Origin: Marivivens sp.
GTDB taxonomy: Bacteria > Pseudomonadota > Alphaproteobacteria > Rhodobacterales > Rhodobacteraceae
Assembly: GCA_017643845.1 (NCBI GenBank)
Contig: JAEPMR010000001.1
Span: forward strand, 1-64,000
Direction: 5' to 3'
Length of the DNA stretch: 64,000 nucleotides
Shown: in pieces, positions 8,542 to 17,424 of the stretch
Position numbering within the stretch: the first letter of the stretch is position 1
How the letters are laid out: every line of letters begins with the position of its first letter
Made by a program: the position numbers and the translations under genes
Notes under the pieces: model-generated
Databases searched by the model: none
Told to the model about the DNA's origin: nothing
The model's input: the letters and a program-made list of their open reading frames with translations, nothing else

Positions 8542-9627
8542 ATGAAGAGATCATGGCTACCGGTCGCAGCGCTGATGGCGCTTGGCGCGACTGCAGCGAC
8601 GGCCGAAGAGGTCCGCGTATATAACTGGTCCGACTATATCGACGAGGCACTGCTTGAAAAGTTCGAAGCCGAGACCGGCTATGAACTGGTATACGACGTG
8701 TTCGACTCCAACGAAGTGCTGGAAACCAAGCTGCTGGCTGGTGGTTCGGGCTATGACGTTGTGGTCCCGTCGGGCACCTTCCTGCAACGCCAGATTCAGG
8801 CAGGCGCCTTCCAGAAGCTCGACAAGGACATGCTGCCGAACCTCGCGAATATGTGGGATGTGGTCAGCTCGCGCACCGATCAGTACGACCCGAACGGCGA
8901 TTATTCGATCAACTATATGTGGGGCACCACCGGCATTGGCGCCAATGTCGGCAAGGTGCAGGAACTGCTGGGCGAGGATGCGCCGATCAATTCGTGGGCG
9001 CTGGTTTTCGATCCGGCGAACATGGAGAAGCTCGCCGAATGTGGCGTGCATTTCCTCGATGCACCGGCGGAGATGATCCCTGCCGCGCTGAACTATCTAG
9101 GCGAAGACCCGAACAGCCACGATCCCGACGTGATCGCAAAGGCGGAAGCGGTGTATGAGGGCGTGCGCCCCTATATCCAAAAGTTCCACTCCTCCGAATA
9201 CATCAACGCGCTTGCCAACGGCGAGATCTGTGTTGCGGTCGGCTGGTCGGGTGACATCCTTCAGGCCCGCGACCGTGCCTATGAGGCCGATAACGGAGTA
9301 GAGATCGCCTATAACGCGCCGGTGGAAGGGGCGCAGATGTGGTTTGACCAGATGGCAATTCCGGTCGATGCGCCGAACGTCGAGGGCGCGCATGCGTTCC
9401 TGAACTTCATCATGGACGCGCAGAACATGGCGGATGCGTCGAACTACGTCTATTACGCGAACGGCAACCTCGCCTCGCAGCCGCTCCTGCTGGAGGACGT
9501 GATCGGCGATCCAGCGATCTACCCGGATGCGGCGACGCTGGACAACCTCTTCACCACGACGCCCTATGACGCCCGCGTGCAGCGGACCGTCACGCGGCTC
9601 TGGACCAAGATCAAGTCCGGCACCTGA
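8542..9627 (+). CDS. potF: Spermidine/putrescine-binding periplasmic protein
   Basis: A 361-aa periplasmic receptor for polyamine import. Residues 1-21 are a signal peptide ending ATAATA. The mature protein begins with EEVRVYNWSDYIDEALLEKF, the hallmark of PotD/PotF proteins. Further family features are the YDVVVPSGTFLQRQ segment, NYMWGTTGIGAN and VGWSGDILQA in the ligand pocket. The ATG at 8542 follows AGGGAGAAA. It is the first gene of potFGHI and is followed by a strong terminator-like hairpin before potG. Polyamine import fits the divergent catabolic operon; choice of putrescine versus spermidine cannot be read from sequence. Confidence 0.93.
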   Translation: MKRSWLPVAALMALGATAATAEEVRVYNWSDYIDEALLEKFEAETGYELVYDVFDSNEVLETKLLAGGSGYDVVVPSGTFLQRQIQAGAFQKLDKDMLPNLANMWDVVSSRTDQYDPNGDYSINYMWGTTGIGANVGKVQELLGEDAPINSWALVFDPANMEKLAECGVHFLDAPAEMIPAALNYLGEDPNSHDPDVIAKAEAVYEGVRPYIQKFHSSEYINALANGEICVAVGWSGDILQARDRAYEADNGVEIAYNAPVEGAQMWFDQMAIPVDAPNVEGAHAFLNFIMDAQNMADASNYVYYANGNLASQPLLLEDVIGDPAIYPDAATLDNLFTTTPYDARVQRTVTRLWTKIKSGT

Positions 9628-9639
9628 TCCAAGCACTGG

Positions 9640-9678
9640 CCCCCGCGCTTTGGACCGAGGCGCGGGGGTTTTTATTTT
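9640..9678 (+). terminator. Intrinsic terminator between potF and potG
   Basis: A 9-bp stem CCCCCGCGC / GCGCGGGGG with an 11-nt loop is followed by TTTTTATTTT. It lies 12 bp after the potF stop and 12 bp before potG. Because potG needs read-through or its own promoter, this probably sets a high binding-protein to ATPase ratio. Confidence 0.85.
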
Positions 9679-9689
9679 CGAGGACGCAC

Positions 9690-10829
9690 ATGGCAACTCC
9701 CGCTAAGACCCCGACCGTATTCGCCCCATGGGAAGACGCAGCCGAGACCCCGTTGATCCGGTTCCGCAATGTGACCAAACGGTTTGGCGAATTCACTGCG
9801 ATTGATGCGCTGGACCTCGATATTTACGAGAAAGAATTCTTTGCACTGCTAGGACCCTCGGGATGCGGCAAGACCACGCTAATGCGGATGCTGGCCGGTT
9901 TCGAAACCCCGACGGAAGGCGAGATCACGCTGGCGGGCAAGAACATCGTTTCGGTGCCGCCGAACAAGCGGCCGGTGAACATGATGTTCCAGTCATATGC
10001 GCTGTTTCCGCATTTGAGCGTGTGGGACAATATCGCCTTTGGCCTGCGCCGCTCTGACATGCCGAAAGACGAGATCGGGCAGCGGGTGGAGGAAATGCTG
10101 CGGCTGACGCGGCTGGAGAAATTCGCCCGTCGCAAACCGCACCAGATTTCCGGCGGGCAACGGCAGCGGGTAGCGCTGGCGCGAAGCCTTGCGAAAGCGC
10201 CGAAACTGTTACTGCTGGATGAGCCTTTGGGGGCGCTGGACAAGAAGCTGCGCCATGAGACGCAGTTCGAGCTGATGGACATTCAGGAAAAGACCGGAAC
10301 GACATTTGTGATCGTCACCCACGATCAGGAAGAAGCGATGACGGTGGCGAGCCGTGTGGCGGTGATGGATCATGGTAAGCTGATGCAGGTGGCGACCCCT
10401 GCCCGCATCTATGAGAACCCTGCCAACGTCTATGTTGCGGATTTCATCGGTGAGGTGAACATCATTGAGGGCAACGCGACGGCCACAGGCGGCGAATGCT
10501 ATGACATCGCTTGGGCTGAGAGCCAGCCGGTAATCCACGCCCAAAGCAGCGAGCCACTGGCAGCGGATGCGCGGGTGAGCTTTGCGATCCGTCCCGAGAA
10601 GATCAACGTCACCGCCGAGGAGCCGACCGACCGGCCCAACAAGATGCGCGGGCGCATTCATGACATCGCCTATCTGGGGAATATCTCGACCTATCATGTC
10701 GAGGTGGGCGGACAGATCATCAAGGCGCAGATGACCAACAGCCGCCGATTGGCGCGGCGGAGTTTCACATGGGAAGACGAGGTCTGGCTGTCGTTTACCG
10801 ACACGGCTGGCGTCGTGCTCACGAGTTGA
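9690..10829 (+). CDS. potG: Polyamine ABC transporter ATP-binding protein
   Basis: A 379-aa cytoplasmic ATPase that powers polyamine uptake. Walker A GPSGCGKTT is near residue 54, the signature SGGQRQRVALARSLAK near 153, Walker B LLLLDEPLGALDKKL near 173, and the switch histidine is in IVTHDQEEAM. The C-terminal third (after about 245) is the TOBE/OB regulatory domain with SFAIRPEKINV. The start is the ATG at 9690 after CGAGGACGCAC. It lies downstream of the potF terminator and 10 bp before potH. Confidence 0.94.
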   Translation: MATPAKTPTVFAPWEDAAETPLIRFRNVTKRFGEFTAIDALDLDIYEKEFFALLGPSGCGKTTLMRMLAGFETPTEGEITLAGKNIVSVPPNKRPVNMMFQSYALFPHLSVWDNIAFGLRRSDMPKDEIGQRVEEMLRLTRLEKFARRKPHQISGGQRQRVALARSLAKAPKLLLLDEPLGALDKKLRHETQFELMDIQEKTGTTFVIVTHDQEEAMTVASRVAVMDHGKLMQVATPARIYENPANVYVADFIGEVNIIEGNATATGGECYDIAWAESQPVIHAQSSEPLAADARVSFAIRPEKINVTAEEPTDRPNKMRGRIHDIAYLGNISTYHVEVGGQIIKAQMTNSRRLARRSFTWEDEVWLSFTDTAGVVLTS

Positions 10830-10839
10830 GGGGGCGAAG

Positions 10840-11736
10840 ATGAATTTCAGACGCCTCTTTCTGATCGGTCTGCCGTATCTGTGGCTCTTGGCGCTGTTCC
10901 TGATCCCGTTCGGGATCGTGTTGAAAATCTCTCTCTCGGACATCGCGCTGGCGATCCCGCCCTATACGCCGACGCTGGATTTCAGCGAAGGGCTGGCCGG
11001 GCTGGGACGGTTTCTAGCGGCGCTGGATTTCGAGAACTTCACGTGGCTGACGCAGGACGAACTGTATTGGCGGGCCTATCTTTCGAGCCTTCAGATCGCG
11101 GTGGTTGCCACACTGATCACGCTGGCTGTGGGATTTCCCATCGCCTATGGCATGGCGCGGGCACCGGATGAGTGGCGCCCGACGCTGATGATGCTGGTGA
11201 TCCTGCCGTTCTGGACGAGCTTTCTGATCCGCGTCTATTCGTGGATGGGCATTCTGGGCCGTGAGGGGGTGCTCAATCAGGTGTTGATGTGGAGCGGGAT
11301 TATCAGCGAGCCGCTGACCATCCTGAACACGAACACCGCCGTCTATATCGGCATCGTCTACACTTACCTGCCGTTCATGATCCTGCCGATTTATGCCACG
11401 CTGGACAAGCTGGATGTCTCCCTGCTGGAAGCGGCGGAGGATCTGGGCTGCACGCGGACCTCGGCCTTTTGGCTGGTGACGTTGCCGCTGGCGCGCCCGG
11501 GGATCATTGCGGGCTGTTTTCTGGTGTTCATCCCGACGCTAGGGGAATTTGTGATCCCGTCGCTCTTGGGCGGATCGGACACGCTGATGATCGGCAAGGT
11601 GCTGTGGGAGGAATTTTCCGCCAACCGTGACTGGCCGGTGGCCTCGGCGGTGGCGGTGGTGCTGTTGCTGATCCTGATCATCCCGATTGTGCTGTTCCAA
11701 CGGAACCAGCAACGGCAGGCGGAGGCGGAGCAATGA
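10840..11736 (+). CDS. potH: Polyamine ABC transporter permease (PotH/PotB type)
   Basis: A 298-aa inner-membrane permease with about six helices; the first begins in GLPYLWLLALFLIPFGIVL. The ATPase-contacting EAA loop is LEAAEDLGCTRTSAFWLVTLPLARPGI at about residue 195. It pairs with PotI to form the channel. The ATG at 10840 sits 10 bp after the potG stop with GGGGCGAAG upstream, and its stop overlaps the potI start by 4 bp, indicating translational coupling. Confidence 0.94.
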   Translation: MNFRRLFLIGLPYLWLLALFLIPFGIVLKISLSDIALAIPPYTPTLDFSEGLAGLGRFLAALDFENFTWLTQDELYWRAYLSSLQIAVVATLITLAVGFPIAYGMARAPDEWRPTLMMLVILPFWTSFLIRVYSWMGILGREGVLNQVLMWSGIISEPLTILNTNTAVYIGIVYTYLPFMILPIYATLDKLDVSLLEAAEDLGCTRTSAFWLVTLPLARPGIIAGCFLVFIPTLGEFVIPSLLGGSDTLMIGKVLWEEFSANRDWPVASAVAVVLLLILIIPIVLFQRNQQRQAEAEQ

Positions 11737-12545
11737 GGCGGTTCAGCTGGTTTAACGCGACATCCCTGACGCTGGGGTTTGCCTTCCTCTATTTCCCGAT
11801 GGTGATCCTCGTCATCTACAGCTTCAACGAGTCGAAGCTGGTGACGGTCTGGGCGGGGTTCTCGACGAAATGGTACGGCGAGCTGTTGCAGAACGAGGCG
11901 TTTCTGGATGCGGCATGGGTGACGGTGCGGGTGGCGGTGATGTCTTCGACCATCGCAACGCTTCTGGGCACGATGGCGGCCTATACGCTGGTACGGGCGG
12001 GGCGCTTTCCGGGGCGGACGCTGTTTTCGGGCATGATTTATGCGCCGTTGGTGATGCCAGAGGTGATCACCGGCCTGTCGCTGCTCCTTCTGTTTATCGC
12101 TATTGGTCTTGATCGCGGGGTAACGACGATCGTGCTGGCGCATACGACCTTTTCGATGTGCTATGTCTCGGTTGTGGTGTCGTCACGGCTGATGAGCTTT
12201 GACCGCTCGCTGGAGGAAGCCGCGCTCGATCTGGGATGCACGCCTTGGGACGCATTCCGCAGCGTGACGCTGCCGATCATCGCGCCGGCAGTGATTTCGG
12301 GCTGGCTTTTGGCCTTTACGCTGTCGCTCGATGATCTGGTGATTGCATCGTTCACATCCGGCCCGTCTTCGACAACGCTGCCCATCAAGATCTTTTCGGC
12401 GGTAAGATTGGGGGTTTCGCCGGAGATCAATGCGCTGTCGACGATCATGATCGGGATTGTGGCTGTCGGCGTGATTTCCGCCTCGCTGATCAGCAAACGG
12501 GCGGCGATCCAAAGGGAACGCGAAGAACGGCAGGCAGCGGGCTAG
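11733..12545 (+). CDS. potI: Polyamine ABC transporter permease (PotI/PotC type)
   Basis: A 270-aa inner-membrane permease, the second channel subunit. It has about six helices, starting LTLGFAFLYFPMVILVIYSFN with the family-typical FNES, and an EAA loop EEAALDLGCTPWDAFRSVTLPIIAPAV at about residue 165. The start ATG at 11733 overlaps the potH stop (ATGA). It is the last gene of the operon; its stop overlaps the stop of the convergent sensor kinase by 4 bp, with no terminator between them. Confidence 0.94.
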   Translation: MRRFSWFNATSLTLGFAFLYFPMVILVIYSFNESKLVTVWAGFSTKWYGELLQNEAFLDAAWVTVRVAVMSSTIATLLGTMAAYTLVRAGRFPGRTLFSGMIYAPLVMPEVITGLSLLLLFIAIGLDRGVTTIVLAHTTFSMCYVSVVVSSRLMSFDRSLEEAALDLGCTPWDAFRSVTLPIIAPAVISGWLLAFTLSLDDLVIASFTSGPSSTTLPIKIFSAVRLGVSPEINALSTIMIGIVAVGVISASLISKRAAIQREREERQAAG

Positions 12546-14551
12546 GACGCAGGAAGCCAGACGGTGAAGACCGTGCCCTCGCCCGGCGTGCTGTCAACAG
12601 TGATTTGACCCCCGACACGGGCGACGAGCTTGCTGGACACCGAAAGACCAAGCCCTGTGCCTTCGGCGCGTTTCATGGTGAAGAACGGATCGAACACACG
12701 CGCGGCTGTTTCGGCATCCATCCCGCAGCCATCGTCGGTTACAGTTATTTCGATGCCATTGCGCCCGTCTTTCGATGCGTCCCTGCTGGCAACGGTGATA
12801 TGGCCGCCGGGGACACAGGCCTGAACCGCATTGACGGTGAGATTGATCAAAACCTGCTGAAGCTCCGTCTGGTTCATCGGCACAAGCCGCGTGGCTGCCA
12901 GATCGACAGCGTAGTGGACCTCACCGGCATTCAAGTGGTGCTGAATGAGGGGGCGGAGTTCGGAAATGACACTGTTGACCTCAAGCCCGTTGCCATCCTC
13001 GGCGTATTCTTCGGGGCGGGCGAATTGCAGGAGCTTGCTGACCAGAACGTTAATCGTCTGGATCTGTTCGAGGATCAGTTTGAATTCGGTTTTGAACGGA
13101 TCGGCCTGCTGACCCAGCTCGCGGTAGATGACCTCTAGATTGCCTTGGATCACGGCGAGGGGGTTGTTGATTTCATGGGCGACACCGGCGGTGATTTCGC
13201 CGATTGCCGCAAGCTTCTCGGAGACGACGAGCTGGCTCGTGGTGATTTTGAGCTGCCGGTTCGCCTCTTGCAGGTCGCGGGTGCGGTCGGCGACGCGGGT
13301 TTCGAGCTCTTCCGTCCAGTCACGCAGGCGTTGTTCGCGGTCCTGAAGGCGATCCAGAAGCTCGTCGAGATGACTGGCGACGCGGCCGATTTCATCGCTG
13401 CCAAGCCCCGCACCGGTGCGTGCGCCGAGGTCACCATGCTCGACCTTTGTGATTGTGGTGTTCATCTTTTCCAGCGGGCGGAAAATGCTGCCTGCCCACC
13501 ACAGTAAAAGCGGCACGAAGATCACGAGGCTGAGGCCGAAGCCGATCACGACCTGCCAAATGGTGCGCGTCTTTGCGGCGGAAAACGGCGCTTCGAGAAA
13601 GCCCACGTAGAGCATGCCGATCCGGTCGCCGAAACTGTCGACGATCGGCTCATAGGCGGAGACATACCAGTCGTTTACAACGAAGGCGCGGTCGAGCCAG
13701 ACGCGGCCCTCGTCCAATACCCGCGCGCGGACCGCGGCAGAGACACGGGTACCCAGCGCGCGCTCATCATCGAACATGCGGACATTGGTTGAGACACGGA
13801 CGTCTTCGAGAAAGAGCGTTGCGGTGCCGGTACTGCCCTCGGTGAGACTCTCGGCGGGATAGACCAGCTCGTTAATCTCGTCGATGAAGTCGAGATTGCG
13901 ATTGAGAAGGACACCGCCCACCAGGGCGCCGTCAGCCGCGGGCGCGGCTGCGTGGATCACGAGGCCGCGCGTTTCGATGGTGCGGTCTGTGGGGACGGCG
14001 GCGGGGGTTTCCACGAGCGGCAGGCTGGCGCGCGCCGCCAGCTCCGCTCCGAAACGCGCAAGATCCTCGCCCGAGAACAAATCAATCTCGACGCGCGGGC
14101 TGCCTGTCCCAAGCGCGGTTTCGATCACCGGCCATGCGTCGATCATGCCGTTGAGCGGAACATCGGGCGCGGCGGCAAAGACGCGCCCACCCTGCACCAA
14201 ATAGAGGAAATCGAGGTTCTGCCGTACCCGTTCCTGCGCGAGGAATATCTGCATTGCAGCTGTGTTGCCGCTGTCGATCTGGCGCTGGAAAGCGACGGAG
14301 CGACCGAGTGCATCCAGCGCCGCGACGCGGGTTTCCATGAGACCCGCGAGATGCTGATGGGCGATTGTCAACTCGCCGTTGACCTTGGAAATCAGGGCCT
14401 CGTCAAAGCGCTGAGACCAGTTGACCCCTGTCACTCCGAGGAGGACGGGAAGGATGACCATGATCGGCAGAAGCGCCAGAGCGAGGAGCCGGACGCGGAC
14501 CGTCTGCCACAGGCGCAATGCCGCGCCAGACGTGATCTGCGGCTCAGACAT
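12542..14551 (-). CDS. Membrane sensor histidine kinase of the formate dehydrogenase locus
   Basis: A 669-aa two-component sensor. TM1 spans about residues 21-43, a roughly 285-residue periplasmic sensory domain (Cache-like by size and layout) follows, then TM2 at about 331-352, a HAMP segment and a coiled coil (WTEELETRVADRTRDLQEANRQ). The HisKA phospho-acceptor is in AGVAHEINNPLAVI (near 460), and the ATPase domain has LINLTVNAVQA, VTDDGCGMD and GTGLGLSVSSKLV. The ATG at 14551 overlaps the 3' end of the response regulator gene by 8 bp, so the two are coupled. The ligand is unknown; formate, a metal oxyanion or a redox signal would fit the operon. Confidence 0.9.
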   Translation of the reverse strand: MSEPQITSGAALRLWQTVRVRLLALALLPIMVILPVLLGVTGVNWSQRFDEALISKVNGELTIAHQHLAGLMETRVAALDALGRSVAFQRQIDSGNTAAMQIFLAQERVRQNLDFLYLVQGGRVFAAAPDVPLNGMIDAWPVIETALGTGSPRVEIDLFSGEDLARFGAELAARASLPLVETPAAVPTDRTIETRGLVIHAAAPAADGALVGGVLLNRNLDFIDEINELVYPAESLTEGSTGTATLFLEDVRVSTNVRMFDDERALGTRVSAAVRARVLDEGRVWLDRAFVVNDWYVSAYEPIVDSFGDRIGMLYVGFLEAPFSAAKTRTIWQVVIGFGLSLVIFVPLLLWWAGSIFRPLEKMNTTITKVEHGDLGARTGAGLGSDEIGRVASHLDELLDRLQDREQRLRDWTEELETRVADRTRDLQEANRQLKITTSQLVVSEKLAAIGEITAGVAHEINNPLAVIQGNLEVIYRELGQQADPFKTEFKLILEQIQTINVLVSKLLQFARPEEYAEDGNGLEVNSVISELRPLIQHHLNAGEVHYAVDLAATRLVPMNQTELQQVLINLTVNAVQACVPGGHITVASRDASKDGRNGIEITVTDDGCGMDAETAARVFDPFFTMKRAEGTGLGLSVSSKLVARVGGQITVDSTPGEGTVFTVWLPAS

Positions 14552-15926
14552 CCCACATGGCGCATTTGCGGTCGATGGTCTTGCGCGAGACACCCAAGCG
14601 GCGCGCGGCCTCGGCGCGATTGCCGCCGCAGGCTTCAAGGACTGTCATGATATGCCGCTTTTCCACGGCCTGAAGAGACTCAACCGGCGCTCCGTCGTCG
14701 TGGGAGGTGCCATCGGCAGAAAATTCGGGCGGGAATTCACCCAAGATCAGTGACCGTTCGATCAGGTTCCGCAATTCGCGCACGTTGCCGGGCCAGTCGT
14801 ATCGGGCGAATTTCAGCAGCACCTGTTCGGAAAGGGGCAAGGCATCGACGCCGAGATCGCGCGACAGGTTGCGCATGAACATTTCGGCAAGATCAGCGAT
14901 GTCGCCCACACGCTCGCGCAGGGGCGGCATGTTCAATTCCAACACGTTGATGCGATGGTAGAGATCCTCGCGGAACCGACCATCAGCCACCGCAGCGCCA
15001 AGATCGGCATTGGTGGCGAACATGAACCGCAAGTTCAGCGGCAATTCACGGTCTGCACCTACGGGCCGGATGCGGCTGTCTTCGAGGACGCGCAGAAGGG
15101 TGGCCTGAACCGCCATGGGCAATTCAGCAATTTCGTCGAAGAACAGCGTGCCGCCATTGGCGAGCGACAACAGACCGTCCTGCCCTTTTGCCCCCTCCCG
15201 AATGGACCCGAACAGCTCGAGCGCTGCGCCCTCAGGGGTGATATTGGCGCAGTTGATAGGCACTAATGGCTTGTCAGAACGGTCAGAAAGGCCGTGCAGG
15301 GTTCGTGCTGCGATTTCCTTCCCCGTGCCGCTCTCGCCGGTGAAGAGGACGGGCGTCGGCATGCGGGCCGCGCGACCGATGGCCTCGCGCACGGCTTCCA
15401 GGCGCGGTGAGGCACCCAGAAGGCGCCCGCGTGCGGCTTCGGTGCCGACTTTCAGTTCGTATTTCAGAAGCGAGTTTTCGCGGCGAAGGAATTTCTGGTC
15501 CATCGACCTGCGGATGGCGTTCAGGATCTGGTTCGAGCGGAACGGCTTGAGCACCAGATCCGACGCGCCGACGCGCAGCGCATGGATCGCGGTATCGAGA
15601 TCCGCATAGGCTGTCATCAGCACTACCTCGGCAAAGAACCCGACGCGGCGCTGATCGGCCAGCCAATCAAGGCCGGATTGCCCTGGCATCACATTATCAA
15701 GGACAACGAGGTCGAAATGCTGGGTGTCGAGGAGACGACTGGCGGCTTCGGTGCTGTCGGCCTCTTCGACCTTGCGGCAGAGGGGCGACAGCGTGCGCAC
15801 CAGAAAATTCCGCATCCCCGGCTCGTCGTCGACGACGAGCACGGAGACATGTTTGAAAGCGGTTTCGAGATCCGACGTATCGGAGGCGGCGCGCTGCACC
15901 TCGGCGGGATCACTGCCGGTGGTCAT
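14544..15926 (-). CDS. NtrC-family response regulator lacking the GAFTGA motif
   Basis: A 460-aa regulator. The receiver domain (about 25-145) has acidic DDE at 33-35, the phospho-acceptor D77 in VVLDNVMPG and K127. The AAA+ domain has Walker A TGESGTGKE at 196-204 and Walker B LFFDEI at 261-266. A Fis-type helix-turn-helix (GNRAEAARRLGVSRKTIDRK) ends the protein. The loop after ELFG reads SIREGAKGQDGLL, so the GAFTGA motif that contacts sigma-54 is absent and the loop is shortened. Such proteins, for example Rhodobacter capsulatus NtrC, act with the housekeeping sigma factor. The ATG at 15926 follows AAGGAGG. It lies 20 bp after the 41-aa miniprotein gene, probably in the same operon. Confidence 0.9.
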   Translation of the reverse strand: MTTGSDPAEVQRAASDTSDLETAFKHVSVLVVDDEPGMRNFLVRTLSPLCRKVEEADSTEAASRLLDTQHFDLVVLDNVMPGQSGLDWLADQRRVGFFAEVVLMTAYADLDTAIHALRVGASDLVLKPFRSNQILNAIRRSMDQKFLRRENSLLKYELKVGTEAARGRLLGASPRLEAVREAIGRAARMPTPVLFTGESGTGKEIAARTLHGLSDRSDKPLVPINCANITPEGAALELFGSIREGAKGQDGLLSLANGGTLFFDEIAELPMAVQATLLRVLEDSRIRPVGADRELPLNLRFMFATNADLGAAVADGRFREDLYHRINVLELNMPPLRERVGDIADLAEMFMRNLSRDLGVDALPLSEQVLLKFARYDWPGNVRELRNLIERSLILGEFPPEFSADGTSHDDGAPVESLQAVEKRHIMTVLEACGGNRAEAARRLGVSRKTIDRKCAMWDV

Positions 15927-15946
15927 TGAGCATGGCCTCCTTCGGG

Positions 15947-16072
15947 TCAGTCGAGACGGACGGAAGGTCCGCTTGTCACCTCCTGAGCCGAGAAACCGGT
16001 GTAGTCAAGGGCGCGGTCCGCGCCGTAGGCCACGACGAAAATGGCGACAAAGGCAATCCACATGCTTTTCAT
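15947..16072 (-). CDS. 41-aa membrane miniprotein following fdoI
   Basis: A small gene in the same orientation as the formate dehydrogenase operon, starting 12 bp after the fdoI stop. The ATG at 16072 is preceded by AGGAGA at 8-nt spacing. The product starts MKSMWIAFVAIFVVAYGADR, one membrane helix (about residues 4-17), then a short polar tail ending SVRLD. It is not a shadow of another gene: the region is otherwise empty and the reading frame, ribosome site and hydrophobic helix agree. Function unknown; a small subunit or assembly factor for the cytochrome b subunit is a reasonable guess. It was too short for routine ORF calling. Confidence 0.7.
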   Translation of the reverse strand: MKSMWIAFVAIFVVAYGADRALDYTGFSAQEVTSGPSVRLD

Positions 16073-16084
16073 TTGCGTGGTCTC

Positions 16085-17299
16085 CTATTCCGCTGGCGTG
16101 GAGGCCGCGGCGTCTTTGGACTCCTTGGCTTTCAGCTCTTCGAGCCAAAGGCTGTGATGCTCCTTGGCCCATGTTTCGTCCACTTCGCCTTTGCCCATGG
16201 CATCGAATGCGCCCTCCATGCCGATGGAGCCGATGTAGATATGGGCCAGGATAATCGCCATGAACACGAAGGCAACAATCGCGTGCCAGAGCTGGGCAAG
16301 CTGCATTTCCTCGTGGGGGGCAAGGACGGTTTTCAGCGGCTCCATGCCGAACCAACCCGGAACGCCGAAGGCGTTCAGTTTCTCAAAGGTCGCGGCAAAC
16401 ATCGGCAGCTCGAACGGGAAGAGTAGCGACAGGCCCGACGCGGAGATTGAGAAACCAAGGACCACCACGGACCAGAAAATGATCTTCTGTCCGGCGTTGA
16501 ACTTTTTCGCAGGCGGATGGACGCCTTTTTTGAACAGACCACCGCCAACGGCGATCCATTTCAGATCGAGGCGGTTCGGGATGTTATGGGCGATCCAGAA
16601 GACCGTGACCATCACGAGCCCCAGCATGAAGGCCCAGGCGACATTGTTGTGCACCCATTTCCCGGCTATCGCGATAGGGGCGAAGGCTTCATGCCCGATG
16701 AGCGGAATAATCGCGACGCGACCGAATAGCTGAACGAGGCCGGTTATCCCCAAGAGGATGAATGACCCCGCGAGCAGCCAATGTGCGAAACGCTCGATGG
16801 AATTAAAGCGCAGAACCTTGCGGCCCGTGAGTGGGTGGTCGGTGCGGATGCGGCCGCGCAAGGCGAGAAACACCGCAAGAAGGCCGATCATTGCCAGCAG
16901 AAGGTAGCCGCCATAGGTGCGCAAGGGGCCCGCGCGCCATGCGAGCCACTGCATTCCGGCATCCTGCATCACCACTTCGGCAGCGGGGGTGCGAGACGAG
17001 ACTGAGAGCGTCACGTCATTATAGCGCAAGGCCCGCCAGAGAGCGGGATCGGAGGTGATACCGAGGGTGCCGAGTTGCTGGACGAAGGCAGCTTCGTCCG
17101 CGTCAGGTCCGGTCAGATCGCTGCGGAACGACATGTCGATCTTTTCGCCGCGCTGACGGGCGAGGATGTCTTCGAGGGTCTGCACGCCGCCGGTGGCGGC
17201 GCGGGGGTCAGAGGTGGTGGTCTCTGCGTCTTGGGCAGAGGCGGCAAGAGGCAGCCAAAGCAGCACCGAGAGAATAGCAATCAGTCTGGAGAGGGTCAT
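16085..17299 (-). CDS. fdoI: Formate dehydrogenase cytochrome b (gamma) subunit
   Basis: A 404-aa inner-membrane diheme cytochrome b that takes electrons from the Fe-S subunit to quinone. It has a signal peptide (residues 1-22, ending ASAQ), about 100 periplasmic residues, then an extra helix (YGGYLLLAMIGLLAVFLAL) and a four-helix cytochrome b core. Candidate heme histidines are in ERFAHWLL, WVHNNVAW and LWHAIVAFVFMAIILAHIYIG. The N-terminal extension makes it longer than E. coli FdnI (217 aa) and is common in alphaproteobacterial gamma subunits. A strong terminator-like hairpin separates it from fdoH. Confidence 0.92.
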   Translation of the reverse strand: MTLSRLIAILSVLLWLPLAASAQDAETTTSDPRAATGGVQTLEDILARQRGEKIDMSFRSDLTGPDADEAAFVQQLGTLGITSDPALWRALRYNDVTLSVSSRTPAAEVVMQDAGMQWLAWRAGPLRTYGGYLLLAMIGLLAVFLALRGRIRTDHPLTGRKVLRFNSIERFAHWLLAGSFILLGITGLVQLFGRVAIIPLIGHEAFAPIAIAGKWVHNNVAWAFMLGLVMVTVFWIAHNIPNRLDLKWIAVGGGLFKKGVHPPAKKFNAGQKIIFWSVVVLGFSISASGLSLLFPFELPMFAATFEKLNAFGVPGWFGMEPLKTVLAPHEEMQLAQLWHAIVAFVFMAIILAHIYIGSIGMEGAFDAMGKGEVDETWAKEHHSLWLEELKAKESKDAAASTPAE

Positions 17300-17380
17300 C
17301 GCCGTGTCCCGTTATCAGATGGTGTCACCGAAGAAACGTCCCCGAGCGGCCAGAGGAGCCTGCGGCGGGGGGAGAATACG

Positions 17381-17415
17381 AAAAAGCGTCGGGGCCACAT
17401 GGGCGCGGCCCCGAC
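17381..17415 (-). terminator. Intrinsic terminator between fdoH and fdoI
   Basis: On the minus strand a perfect 9-bp stem GTCGGGGCC / GGCCCCGAC with a 10-nt loop is followed by GCTTTTTCG. It starts 10 bp after the fdoH stop, inside the 125-bp gap before fdoI. By form it is a full Rho-independent terminator, so fdoI and downstream genes depend on read-through, processing or an internal promoter. Confidence 0.85.
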
Positions 17416-17424
17416 GGTCGGTTT

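Noticed and set aside
12840-12855. TTGATCA inside the sensor kinase gene
   Set aside because: Within coding sequence, without the A/T flanks of the polyamine boxes.
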